Positions 11,001 to 21,974 of a DNA stretch of 27,124 bases are shown here, one piece after another. The stretch comes from Ichthyophonus hoferi (taxonomy: Eukaryota > Opisthokonta > Ichthyosporea > Ichthyophonida > Ichthyophonidae). Made by a program: the position numbers and the translations under genes. Every line of letters starts with the position of its first letter. The first letter of the stretch is position 1. The stretch lies in assembly GCA_002751075.1 (NCBI GenBank), contig NAOQ01000060.1:81592-108715 (forward strand), in the 5' to 3' direction. The notes under the pieces are model-generated. The model did not search any database and was not told the DNA's origin. It saw only the letters and a program-made list of their open reading frames with translations.

Positions 11001-12166
11001 ATTGTTTAACTATCCTGTACTCGTATATATTCTGGGTGGAATGGGTGGCCAAAATAGTATTTAAGAATATAAAATTATTTTTTTGTTCCACAAGTATTTT
11101 ATGGATCAGTACTTTCAAATTTGTTTCCTTCCTGATAAATATATTTTGTTTTTGTTTGTTTATAGATTGCAGTAGAAAATCTTGCGGAGTATCCCAGATC
11201 TAAATGTTATTATTTTATAAAATGCAACCTATTAAATTCGGTTGTTCAGCCATATTATGAAATTTGTTTTTATAAATTCGACTTCATTATGAATCTTATC
11301 AATAGTTGTTTTTGAGGTTGTTCATTTGTCCCTCTTAGGAATAATCTTATTTGAATTATAGAGTCTCAAATAATTAGTAAGGTGCTGCAGCATTTACATA
11401 GCGAACTGTAGGTATTATGTAACCATAAATCAGTAGTTGAGTGACATCTCATTGCAGGATTTCTACAATTATGCATGTATAAATATAATTTTTTTGAATG
11501 CTTTACGAGTAAATTATATTCATATACATGTAAGCTTATTGCCTCTTGCTCTTAATATAGTTATATGTAATGGTAAACTTGATTAATCTGTTCCAATCTT
11601 TATTCATACCTTCAAACTGATAATCATACACGTGTAACTTAATAATCAGAATTAGTATTAGCAATTATATATATATCATGGACAGGACTGTAAATTTATG
11701 ACCACTGTTTTGATTGCAATTTTAAATTACCATATAAGGATAAAACCTTAGATCTTAATTTTACCGATTAATGTTCAAAAAGAGCCAATAAAACTAATCC
11801 ATATGATTTATCAGAAAATGAGTAGCTTATAACTACCTTTTATCGCACATTTGGTATATCTGACCAATAATAATACTATTATATATCCAACCATCCAATC
11901 ACAGTTTTTTTGCTTTTTCCATTTTTGATATTACTTGTAAACAGTGAAATACCTAGAATTCATTGAAATAAAACAAAACATAAAATTATTACTTAGGTTA
12001 ATAAATAGTATATTATTATTACTTTTTTTTTTTTTTTCATTTACAGTCACACTTTTTCATTTCAGTAGTCATATTGCTCCTCATATTCTTTTTTAAGGGT
12101 ATCTTGCACAGTTATAGACAGAGTTTGACATATATTGTTAAGCAGTTTAGTATTTTCAAGTTGGCA
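8091..12166. other. Gene 1 3' UTR and intergenic or upstream region of gene 2
   Basis: About 4 kb of AT-rich DNA with no convincing exon chain. Candidate poly(A) signals AATAAA lie at 8905-8910 and 9199-9204. A GC-richer patch at 8511-8553 begins AAAATGGCCGCT and could be a promoter or first exon. A pyrimidine tract with acceptor TTTACAG ends at 12046, which suggests that gene 2 has a spliced 5' leader. Otherwise nothing is seen. Confidence 0.6.
8905..8910 (+). other. Candidate poly(A) signal of gene 1
   Basis: The first AATAAA after the gene 1 stop, about 815 bases downstream. In DNA this AT-rich the hexamer is common, so support is weak; a second copy is at 9199-9204. Confidence 0.25.
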
Positions 12167-15100
12167 ATGGATAATGATGAACCAGGAGGAGGTTTGCAAT
12201 ATTCGCTTTTTCATTCGTTTTCAACTAGCATCTTAGATTTATTTCTTTCTAAAATTGCACATTTGGTTCTTTTCATGCTTATATCAAATTAGATGATTTT
12301 TTGTTTTTATTTATTTCTCTCCCTGTCTCTCCCAGATTTCCCCCACTTTCCTCTTCGATCATATCCTCCATACCCATGCCACTTATTTCCTTATCTTGCA
12401 TAACGTTATTCTTTTAATTTTTATTAGATTGTAATAAATCACTATCTTGTCTTATAGAAGACGATTGTGGCGTTCTTGACACACAACAGCCTGCATCCGA
12501 GACGGGAAGACAGCGAAGAAAGGAGAGAAACAAAGCCAGTAATGCAAGGTCTATATTTGTCCTAAACATTAGAAAGGGAACAGTCGAGGGATTAACAGAG
12601 GTGTTTGAACGCTATGGATCTATCGACAGGATTATACTGGATGCCGTGAAGGTGTTTTATTGCATCCATGTCTCTTTTTCTATTTAGGAAGCTCAGTTGA
12701 CATGCTCTAAATATTATATTCCCCTTATACCTTATACACTTACATAAATATATACATATGCACATGCTTATTTTCTATTAAGACACAGCATAACACATAT
12801 ATACTGAAGCTGTATATGATTCAAGAATGCAAGTATACTTACACATTTCCCTACATAAACAAAGCGATCTATGTATATATATGTATACAGATCACTCAAA
12901 CCTATATAAACCTATAGGAGATATATGCATCTTCATGCGATTTCTATACATTTGTTTTAATCTTTAATTATCTTTTTTGAACAATAGATGCAATTATTTT
13001 ATATCATTTCCTCTATAATATCATTTAGATAAGTTATAGTAGTATTGTGAGTTGTGGAGATGTATATTTATGTTTTTTTAGAAGTGAATGGTAATATATA
13101 TCTACTTATGCTCTAATATATACACACATGTATCAGTATTCTTCCATATAAATGTATAGTTTTACACGAAATATTTGTTTACATACATGCATACATACCT
13201 TTCTGCCATTAATTTATTTTTTATTTTTTATAGAAATATGCAATTGTCGAGTTTAAGGAACCAGTGGGAGCCCACGTAGCGTTATCTGTCCCAGTCAATG
13301 AAAGACCTTATTATAACAAACGTCGGCTAATCATCAAGCCCCGAATCCAATCCCTACCTACTGGTAGGTTATTATTATAATTAGTGCATTGATGCAATAG
13401 AATAAATTTTTCTTGGTAGTATTAAAATATTATTGGCTAAAGATACATGCTAAATTATGAGAAAACCGTTTTCATTTATATACTACTAATGCAAATCAGG
13501 ACATACTAAATATGGTTAGAAAACATCTAGTAGGTGATGATAATATTAATTATTAATTAGTTGTATGCTTATTGGCAGTAGTTTCTCTGTAGAGCCTCTA
13601 AAAATAGATGATACTGGTGCCAAGATAAAAGAAAGGAATCAAAGAGTAAAGGTGTAAATGCTATATATATATAATAGAGGAATGGATGTTATTGTTAAGT
13701 AAATATATTATGTTTAGCGCAGTTTTTGTTTGCTAAGTGCTTCCTTTACATTTCATGTATGTGTGTGAATGATTGCATATATATATATATATATAATATA
13801 ATATGATGGCTTGTACTGTTACTATATTATTTAAATTGGTTGTTTTAAATTAATTTGACTATTTACGTGCATGTATTTATCGAAGCACGAGTGCATGATT
13901 TCCATTTTTAGTAGTATTTTTTTTTATTGTTTCATTTTAACCACAGCTATTTTTTGTGGTAAATAGTATGTATGAGCTCTTTCCTTTGCCCGTATTTACC
14001 TACTAGGATATGTATTTTTATATGTATGTGCTTGTGAATCTTTATTTCTGAGCTCACGCTTTCATATGGTTGTATATATACTGCTGGTATACCAGCTTAT
14101 ATCCATCTTAAAGTTATTTTAGGTATCCAATCAATATAATTTAATTTCATAAGTATTTAATTATGATGGACAGGCCATACAATTATATGTCGTTAATATG
14201 CTTTAACATTTATTTTAGTGTGTCCCATTTATTCGGTGTTTTTAATATTAATTTGTAAACTGCCTTAGTGTATTCAATCAATGTATTTATCATTTTTCAT
14301 TCCATTCGTCCCTTTTTAATATATAATATCTAACCAACCAATATGTCCATGAATGATATTGACAAATTAATACCAGGTTTTTAATGGTTTAATACAAGGA
14401 CTATTTATAATATGCTTGTTGGTAATTGGGGAGTGTTAAGACTTGAACCAGTCACAAATGATGTAATTCTTTGCTAATGATGAGAGAATACTAGGAAATA
14501 CACCAAATACGGAGCTGGTAAGCCTTGCTAATAAAAGTCAGGAACTAAACATAAAGGGGGTGAGTCAATCCGATTAGTGTGTTTCTGATTTAAAATTAAT
14601 GTGTTTATGATATATAATTAATGTGTTTATGATCTATAATTAATGGGTTTATGATTTATGATTAGTGTGTTTATGATCTAGATGACAATGTAACTTGTAT
14701 ATGATTGTTATAATAAATACAATAGACGTATTTACACACTCGTTGATGCAAATCCCTTTGTGATCATTGAAGTATCCACATATATTAATACAGACACATA
14801 CACACCACACATATTTACACATAAATTTATACGTGTATACATGTACTTAAACATAAATATATGTAGATTGATAAGTCAATCTTTACTGATTTTTACTCAT
14901 ATACACTCTTTATGTCACTTTCCCAGCCTATATATGCATATTTTCTGTTAGTCTATGACTATAAAGATTACCACATAATGGCTTTTAGGATCAATACATT
15001 TTGTTACATATTATGGCCAATAATTGCACTAGTTTATCTACATTGATTTATAATATCATGATGATTAATATTATATTGCTTTCAGCCATTTGTGCTTCCA

Positions 15101-18100
15101 ACAAATGAACTATCTTTAGTCGAATTAAAGTGCACCATTATAAGCAAAATGTTTTTGATTGGTTAGGAGAACTTGTAAAATTTAATGGTTTATAATTTAT
15201 TTTTTATTTAGGTTCATGAGAAATATTAGATCACATATATTGTCAAATAATTAATCTTTGATTGGTTTGCAATCACATGGACACGTGGTGGTAAGTATAT
15301 TGTTTAACCAATGTGCTGTTTAAACCTAACATTTTTATTGGTTTCAACACTTTTCCATTATTGACTTAAAGCATATGGCTTACATTATCTGGAAATTTTA
15401 ATTTTTTAAATCTTCAAAAATAGTACAAAGCTTGTGTTCTTTAATATATTTTGTTTTTAAAAAAACAAACCAATCTTAGCTAGGATTTTTAAAGAACCAA
15501 TTTTATCATGTTGTTATCCTACTCTTTCTCTTTCACTTTCTATTTATTCTCTTCCTATCTAGCTCTACCTATTCTCATTTTAATCTCTTAATATAGGACA
15601 CTCTCACTACCCAAATATGGGATCTGGAAAAATCGAGCCACCTGACAGAGGACCAATTAGAGGTGAGGAATAAGGTATATAATCGATTGGCTGATGCAAT
15701 AAAAGAAGAGGTAAACACACGATATGGTAACTGTGCATTGGTACTGTTTGGGTCATCAGCTACCGGCCTGGCTGGTATTTCTTCAGATATCGATTTGTGT
15801 TTACTTACTGAGGTAAGTGTTATGTTATATAAATGTGTTCACTAATTATTATTATTTTAATGATTTATTTTGAATATTTACCCACTCATATATATTCATA
15901 AATTAATATTAAATACTAGATAAGCTATTATCTATTGATATCTAAATTTGTCATTGATTAGTGAAATTTACACTGAGTACTGATTGGATTGGTTTCCATG
16001 CATTCTATTGAAAAGATATCATGGTTGTATATTGGTAGATTTCTTTGTGAAGGAGAGCCGATTGGTCGTAATGCGTAAATTTTAAACAAAAAATAAAAGC
16101 AATTACATTCATACTACATAGTCCTCATGCTCAGAGTGAGATTGTTTTCTGGTCTATTTAATAACAGAAATGTATTAGTTAGAATATACGGTTTAATTTA
16201 ATAAATGAAAATACACTGACTAATTACTTGCCAGGAATTATGTTTGTATATCAACCTATTATATACATATTCCCTCTCATATTAATTATAATCTTAACAC
16301 ATCTACAAAAACTTCCTGTACATACCTTTAGACAAATCCTACCCGCGAAGAGATCGGAGACTTATTAAAAAAAATAGGCAATAGATTGGATAGACTAGGC
16401 CATGTCAATATATTTTACCTGCTAAAGACGAAGTGTCCAGTGCTGAAGTATACCGATCTAATAACGTATACATCTGTAGATCTATCAGTGAATAACATGT
16501 ATGTGTGTATGGTTTGTGAGGTATATATGTATATAACACTCTTTCTGTTTTTAGTTTTGATATCATTTACTTTTTTACATTTTCCTCTCTTTCTTTTTCA
16601 ATGTATTAGTTTTTATTATTCTTTTTTTAATTGTTGTTGTGTAAATTGAAGTTCTAGTAGAGTCATATGATATATGAAATCTGAGATGAAAATCCTTTTA
16701 TTTACATTTACTAGCTTTTAATATTTTAAAACGAATATGTGATTGGCTACAAATGTTTATTATTCAACTTATATTACACCTATAGCTAGGGACTCGGTTT
16801 ATAGTTGTTATGATTTTATATGGTTTCTAAGATTGATATAATCGAATGATTACCAAAAATACGAACTTGATGGGGTATGTTAGATTACCCTTACCTAGAT
16901 ATATACCTACATATATACATACAATCAATGACTCAGTCAACTAAAAGTATATACACAGTCATATATTTTTGATTTTGTAGATACATGCATACATAGATAC
17001 ATATTTACATTTGTATATATTTTATTATATTATATTGTATTCTACTATGCAAGGATACACGATTATAAAGAGGTCCCATGTGTACAAATATAACAATACA
17101 ATATAGTTTAATATAATGCAATAGTTGTATGCCATCCTGTCTACATACAACATGCCTATGAACATGCCTACATATACAATATATCTATTATTAATTTGAC
17201 ACTATTACATTTAGGATAGCGATTCGCAACACGGCCCTACTCCAAACATATCAATCTTGTTGCCCTGTACTACATACCGTCATGGTGGTGCTAAAGGCTT
17301 GGAAAACTGCAGCTAATCTGGCTTTTCCTACTAGCTATTCCCTCTTTTTAATGACTGTATCCTATATACAGAGGCAGGGATGGCTCCCTGTATTGCAGAA
17401 GAAAGCGGTGAGGTTTTGGTTGATCAGTGGGCAGATATATTTGATATTCTACATTAATTGTTTTGTAGGCTATATATATAAGGTTTCAGGACATATGTAT
17501 ACACCATTTCTTGCTTTTTTGAATTAGTAACGGGTTATCTGTTTCTATATTCCTAACTTGCTCGATTCATTCAGGATATCACTAAGGAGATGATTGGGGG
17601 ATTATCAAATATTAAAACAGGTACATTTTCTTTTTAGGTTATGGTTATCTCCGTCCTTGTTTGTATGTCCTACAGGGCTAGATGTGTGTTGGACTGGATG
17701 AATATATATAGAGAAAGAAAACATAACATATATACATAGAGGTATGTACATGAGGTATATTAGGTGTAAATCAAGGATTAATATTAGTTGTCTTGTAGCT
17801 TTCAAAGGCTTAAAAAGACATGAACCAGCGAGATAGTAAAACTAAATTGAAGTCGATGGGAACTAATTCTACAGTAGTATATTAAAATATGAGTAGAAAG
17901 ATATTATAATAGAGAATCAAAAGAAAAGAAAGTTATAGGAAACATATATATATATAACATATATTTATACTTCTAGAAACAATACGGGCAAAGTGCTAGA
18001 GGGGTAAAGGGACTGCGATAAAAGATAATACAAGTGCACGATGTTGTTATGTGCCAAAATATATTAGCTATATAAAATATATTAATTTCTTCAGAAAAAT

Positions 18101-20773
18101 CATCATACATCACTCAACTACAAGAAGGTCAGCACCTCAACCTTGATTGGCTGATGAAGCCTGGGATATGCACGATAGGCCAATGGAATTGCTTCTTTAC
18201 TGATCCTGCATTGCTAAATATAAATTTGAAGGTTTGTGGCTGCTGAATTTTAGTTGTGTGATTTACTTCTACTTTTATTTCTAAATGATAATTGGTTAGT
18301 ATTGTGACGTGCATGTACATATGCATGTATTTTTTTTATCTATCTACATCTAGCTATCTTCACATATATTGAAGTTTGCATGGAAAGGTGAGTATATATA
18401 TATATGCGTGCATGTTTTCATATATATTTATATGGTTATATGTAGCTAGTGATAAATTAATATTAATATTAATAATGGTAGGAAGGCATACACATCCATT
18501 TATATAAGTTCTGTATCTATAACTATTATAGGTACCGGACCCTAGTGAAGTCATCCGAGGCTTTTTCCAGTACTACACCTCATATGACTATGATAAGCAA
18601 TATATTAGTATCAGTGGCAACCCAGCGGGGGATGACTATTACATGCCATACACTGCACCTCCACCACTAGGAAAACAATCAGTCTATGACATGCCTAATA
18701 AAATGAAGGTAGAATTTGTGTTTTGTCCTATTCTTTTACTTTTATCTGTCTAATTCTTTTCTTCCCTTCATCTGTTCATATCTTTCTATCACTTCCCACT
18801 TCTCTCTCTATACCCTTTCCCCTTTCACACGCTCCCCGTTTGCCCAACCCCTCTCTTTTAGTTTATGATGATTTCTGTTTCTGTTTTATGATTCTGGCCC
18901 ATACCTTACCATTTATACATATATTTATACATTTAACCATAACCATAGGTAATCTCATTTCTATTATACAACCCCTCCTGGTTGCCTACTATGGCATGCA
19001 CTTTCTATTTTTATTTTCCCCTATCACCTATATATATGGAAGAAATTTGTCAAATGGCAGAATAAATAGGTAGATATACGAGAGATGTTTATTATTTGCT
19101 ATTCCTTATATCTTGACATATTTTATATACTATATTTCTACGTGTTATATTAATATATGTTAAATTACTATATATTATATTACTGTATACTATATTACTA
19201 TATTATTTCATTATGTATTACATTTTAAAAGGCCAGAGCAATGAAAATACAAATATTATCAAACCTATTTATGGACATATTCACATACATATTTGAACGT
19301 CATATATCTATACATAAAACGGCCCAAGTTAACAATTAACGAAATAAATATAAATACATACATATACACCTCTAGATGCGCAGCAAACTGTGTATCCAGG
19401 ATCCTTTTGAGCTTACTCATAATACCGCGGTTGGTATGGAACCAGGTTTCATGGCTTCATTTGAAGAACAACTTGACATTGGCTGTCGCATCTTGGTAGG
19501 TCTCCATTTATATAGTATATGCTATTAATACTGACCAATAGAACGGTGTATATCTTTTTATATACACTCGTATATACATACTCCAATTATTGTTGCAATA
19601 TAGATATAGATAATTGACAAGATACAAATATATGAAGTCAACTGATTATAGTTACAGTGTATTATAATATGACTTACTGCGTACTGCACGTACTAAACAT
19701 ACATGTATTTGAGTATAGTTATATATGGCTATCTTAACCAGAATCCAGTTGGTTGTGCTAGTATTTGTTTGTGGAAGTTAATATTCCAAGTATTGCAGTA
19801 TTGAATTCAATTGTTACAGCAAGATATGTTATGCGTTTTCTATTTATAATCATTTGAATTTTAATTCCTCTTCCACAGTAAATAACTAGTTAATTGCTAT
19901 CTTCTGAAAACTAACGCAATTTGTAGTATGGAACAAAGTTATGTTTTTCAATTATATTATTTTAGTTGTTTGATACGTTCCTTATATTAAATAAAGAAAT
20001 ACGCACTAAATATCACGATTATTTTTATATTTGTATACAAACCATAGTAATAATATTAATACTGTTTTGTCTGTAAATATATATAATCATGTATGCTATA
20101 TATCATATTAAATAATGTGTTTTGAATGATAAAAGTACAATCATTGTTTCTATTATTGTTCATTTCTTTTGGAAGTAAACTGCACATACTGGCATATAAT
20201 CTACACCTCAATATTAAATCAACAATACCTATTCTCAGAGTACATTGGTTACTACATTATAATTATTAATAGCATCCAATAAGAGATGGTAGTAATATAT
20301 TCCGTGTGCATGTATGTGGTATGCCATGCATATTTAGGACACATTAAAAACATTTAGTTAATCCTATCATTTATGACTATATTCATATAAACACCCGTTC
20401 GTATATGTGAGTGTGTATGTATGATAGTATAAATGTGAGTCATAGTTTTTATTCCTATGTTTCAGCTTTGCTATTCTGTTTTGAAGTAAGAATCGATTGG
20501 TTTAAAGATTTTGTTTCGTAAAACAAATAGTGATATGAAGGCTGTCTGAGGCTTAGAACATTTCATGGCATACTAACTTAGTTATGTATTAGAGTATTAA
20601 TGAGTTACAGGCAGCCCCTATCAAAAAGTTACTATTACGCCAAGATATATATTATTAAAATACATCTAACGTTGGTTATTGTTTCCTCTCTATAGGAAAA
20701 AAATGGGGATCTTAAAGAGTTACTTGCCATCCAACAAAATATCAACAAGAAAGCAACGAAACATACCTTGTGA
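12167..20773 (+). CDS. RRM-containing non-canonical poly(A)/poly(U) polymerase (TUT1/MTPAP type)
   Basis: Twelve exons: 12167-12191, 12458-12651, 13234-13363, 13593-13651, 15597-15812, 16332-16498, 17215-17407, 17575-17620, 18095-18231, 18532-18708, 19376-19495, 20696-20773. Every junction is GT-AG and in phase, giving 513 residues. Domains: acidic start MDNDEPGGEDD; RRM at ~38-110 with RNP2 (SIFVLNI) and RNP1 (KYAIVEF); nucleotidyltransferase with FGSS at 187-190, Asp200 and Asp202 (SSDIDL), and third Asp258 (VDLSVNN); a helical core (SYSLFLMTVSYIQ) at 304-316; PAP-associated domain with GFFQYYTSYDYDKQYISI and CIQDPFELTHN at ~398-464. Known for the family: template-free addition of A or U to RNA 3' ends. 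TUT1 acts on U6 snRNA and mRNAs in the nucleus; MTPAP acts in mitochondria. No zinc finger and no clear mitochondrial presequence are seen at this start, so a nuclear or cytosolic enzyme is favoured. The TUT1 versus MTPAP assignment is not settled. Confidence 0.88.
12458..13363 (+). other. RRM domain of gene 2, two exons
   Basis: Exon 12458-12651 supplies SIFVLNIRKGTVEGLTEVFE with RNP2 and the first helix. Exon 13234-13363 begins with KYAIVEF (RNP1), then a helix (GAHVAL) and a last strand (RRLIIKPR). The intron falls between strands 2 and 3 in phase 0. Together they make one compact RRM of about 73 residues. In TUT1 the equivalent domain helps bind U6 RNA; that role here is inferred. Confidence 0.8.
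12652..13233 (+). other. Gene 2 intron
   Basis: A 582-bp phase-0 intron splitting the RRM. AT-rich with scattered TATA/ATACAT runs; nothing else seen. Confidence 0.75.
13593..13651 (+). CDS. Gene 2 exon 4 (59 nt), linker after the RRM
   Basis: Found because exon 3 ends with one spare base while exon 5 starts in phase 0, so an exon of length 2 modulo 3 is required. This one has acceptor tctctgtag, donor AAAG|GTGTAA, and reads EPLKIDDTGAKIKERNQRVK without a stop. The donor is non-ideal at +4 and +5 but the phase fits exactly. Confidence 0.65.
13652..15596 (+). other. Gene 2 long intron with a minisatellite
   Basis: A 1945-bp intron. It contains a (TA)n run at about 13777-13800, a 22-bp minisatellite at 14573-14682, and six ATTGGTT/AACCAAT motifs clustered at 15157-15501. 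No coding signal was seen. Confidence 0.65.
14573..14682. repeat. Minisatellite, five 22-bp units
   Basis: Units start at 14573, 14595, 14617, 14639 and 14661, each exactly 22 bases, with consensus ATTAATGTGTTTATGATCTA plus two variable bases. Differences are substitutions only. Confidence 0.9.
15813..16331 (+). other. Gene 2 intron
   Basis: A 519-bp phase-0 intron starting GTAAGT. Nothing else recognised. Confidence 0.75.
16499..17214 (+). other. Gene 2 intron
   Basis: A 716-bp phase-2 intron (GTATGT...TTAG), rich in ATACAT. No other feature. Confidence 0.75.
17621..18094 (+). other. Gene 2 intron
   Basis: A 474-bp phase-1 intron ending atttcttcag. No other feature. Confidence 0.75.
18232..18531 (+). 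other. Gene 2 intron with a candidate 34-nt poison exon
   Basis: A 300-bp phase-0 intron. Inside, 18354-18387 has acceptor ctacatctag and a consensus donor GTGAGT. Including it shifts the frame and gives a stop early in the next exon. Confidence 0.55.
18709..19375 (+). other. Gene 2 intron
   Basis: A 667-bp phase-0 intron. Its pyrimidine-rich first part makes a spurious hydrophobic ORF. An ATATTA-rich stretch lies at about 19120-19210. No gene. Confidence 0.75.
19496..20695 (+). other. Gene 2 last intron
   Basis: A 1200-bp phase-0 intron before the final 78-nt coding exon. AT-rich; no repeat or gene recognised. Confidence 0.7.
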
Positions 20774-21974
20774 ATGTTACTTAATAACCATCTATGTCTG
20801 GACTAGAGAATGATTGGTTTTATTTCTTTTAATAACAGGATAAATGTTTGGTTGTAATTAAGGTCACGGCAATTACAATTTCACAAAAATAAAAAATATG
20901 CCAGTTTAATATTGGATACTGGAGGGATGGTTTGGCAATAGCTTATGAATACACTACAGTATTAGTTTTGCTGTTGGCATACGGACTAGCATTGCATTGG
21001 CTCTGAACTTATTTGAATTCTTTGCACATGTATTGAATGGTATGGTCTAAACCTACTGGAGTACTTCAGAGAAATCTTTTTAAATAATCTTCAATAGAGA
21101 CTTTCTCACAACCTGACTCGCTCAAGTAAACGTCAGGTTTAATAATATTACTAAATAAACTTTTTCTTGTGATTCTCAGCTCATACATAATTTGTGTCTA
21201 TATTGTTGCTAAACCTTTACATGTGTTTTTTGTTGACATGTATTTTCCTCGTAAAATGGAGTAAGTAGTAAGTTTATTTCCTTACTAAATTATTTCAGAT
21301 TAGTTCTAAAACCTAACACCTGTAAAACAATCTGCACACTGCACTTCACCAGTTAACCTCATAGTGGTGTTCCTAAAACCTCTCAAGATTAAATGAAATT
21401 CAATCTAGGCGGCCTAAACATAAGGAAAGTACCTAGTATATAATTACCATATAATTACTATATAATTATGATATAATTGCCCCTAGATTTGTACGTATAA
21501 TCGGGAATGATATGAATACATTTAGTAAACATAGTACAAGTATACATTATTATAGTATTGCAATCGTTCCGCATGTTTCAACCCAATTTTTACGCAATTT
21601 TTAGCATCTATACACTATATCTGTAGTCATTAATTATAACAATAAATCCTAACTACTACCAGCTTAAAATTACAACAATATTTTGTTAGGATGGGTACAC
21701 ATTTCATTTTTCTATTTCTAGCTTTTGTCTTTATAATACTATCAGTTCCAATTCAGATTTCCGATTGCATCCATATAAATCATCAAATCCAGGTATCAAA
21801 GAGTAAGAAAAGAAAACACAAAGAAAATAAACTGCAACCAAATTCAATTATCTTTAATCACTTAGGAGTCTGGTACCTGATAGATATTTAGTGTCGACCA
21901 TTTCAAATTACATTTACACCATTACATCTAACCAAAAACTATACAAGAAAGTGTTTAATATTTGGAAATATGAA
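20774..21974. other. Convergent intergenic region between genes 2 and 3
   Basis: Holds the 3' UTR of gene 2 and, on the other strand, of gene 3. Plus-strand AATAAA candidates lie at 20888-20893 and 21154-21159. A 66-codon plus-strand ORF at 21691-21891 with a signal-peptide-like start is treated as uncertain. Nothing else seen. Confidence 0.6.
20888..20893 (+). other. Candidate poly(A) signal of gene 2
   Basis: AATAAA about 115 bases after the gene 2 stop, a usual distance. A second copy lies at 21154-21159. Confidence 0.35.

Larger units (their letters stand above)
15597..17407 (+). other. Nucleotidyltransferase catalytic core of gene 2, three exons
   Basis: Exon 15597-15812 carries the glycine-serine motif and the first two catalytic aspartates (FGSS...SSDIDLCLL). 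Exon 16332-16498 carries KCPVLKYTD and the third aspartate (VDLSVNN). Exon 17215-17407 carries the following helices (IRNTALLQTY, VVLKAWK, SYSLFLMTVSYIQRQ). These are the defining motifs of DNA polymerase beta-like TUTases and poly(A) polymerases, and all metal-binding acidic residues are intact. Confidence 0.9.
18095..19495 (+). other. PAP-associated region of gene 2, three exons
   Basis: Exon 18095-18231 contains GQWNCFFTDP, similar in place to the WNC/WDC motif of MTPAP and TUT1. Exon 18532-18708 contains GFFQYYTSYDYDKQYISI. Exon 19376-19495 contains CIQDPFELTHNTA, the C-terminal signature that helps fix the base of the incoming nucleotide in this family. A Tyr/Pro-rich loop (YYMPYTAPPPLG) lies between the last two motifs. 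Confidence 0.85.

Noticed and set aside
18723-19073. 116-codon hydrophobic ORF, membrane-protein-like
   Set aside because: It begins just after a gene 2 donor, inside an intron, and is made of C/T-rich sequence.
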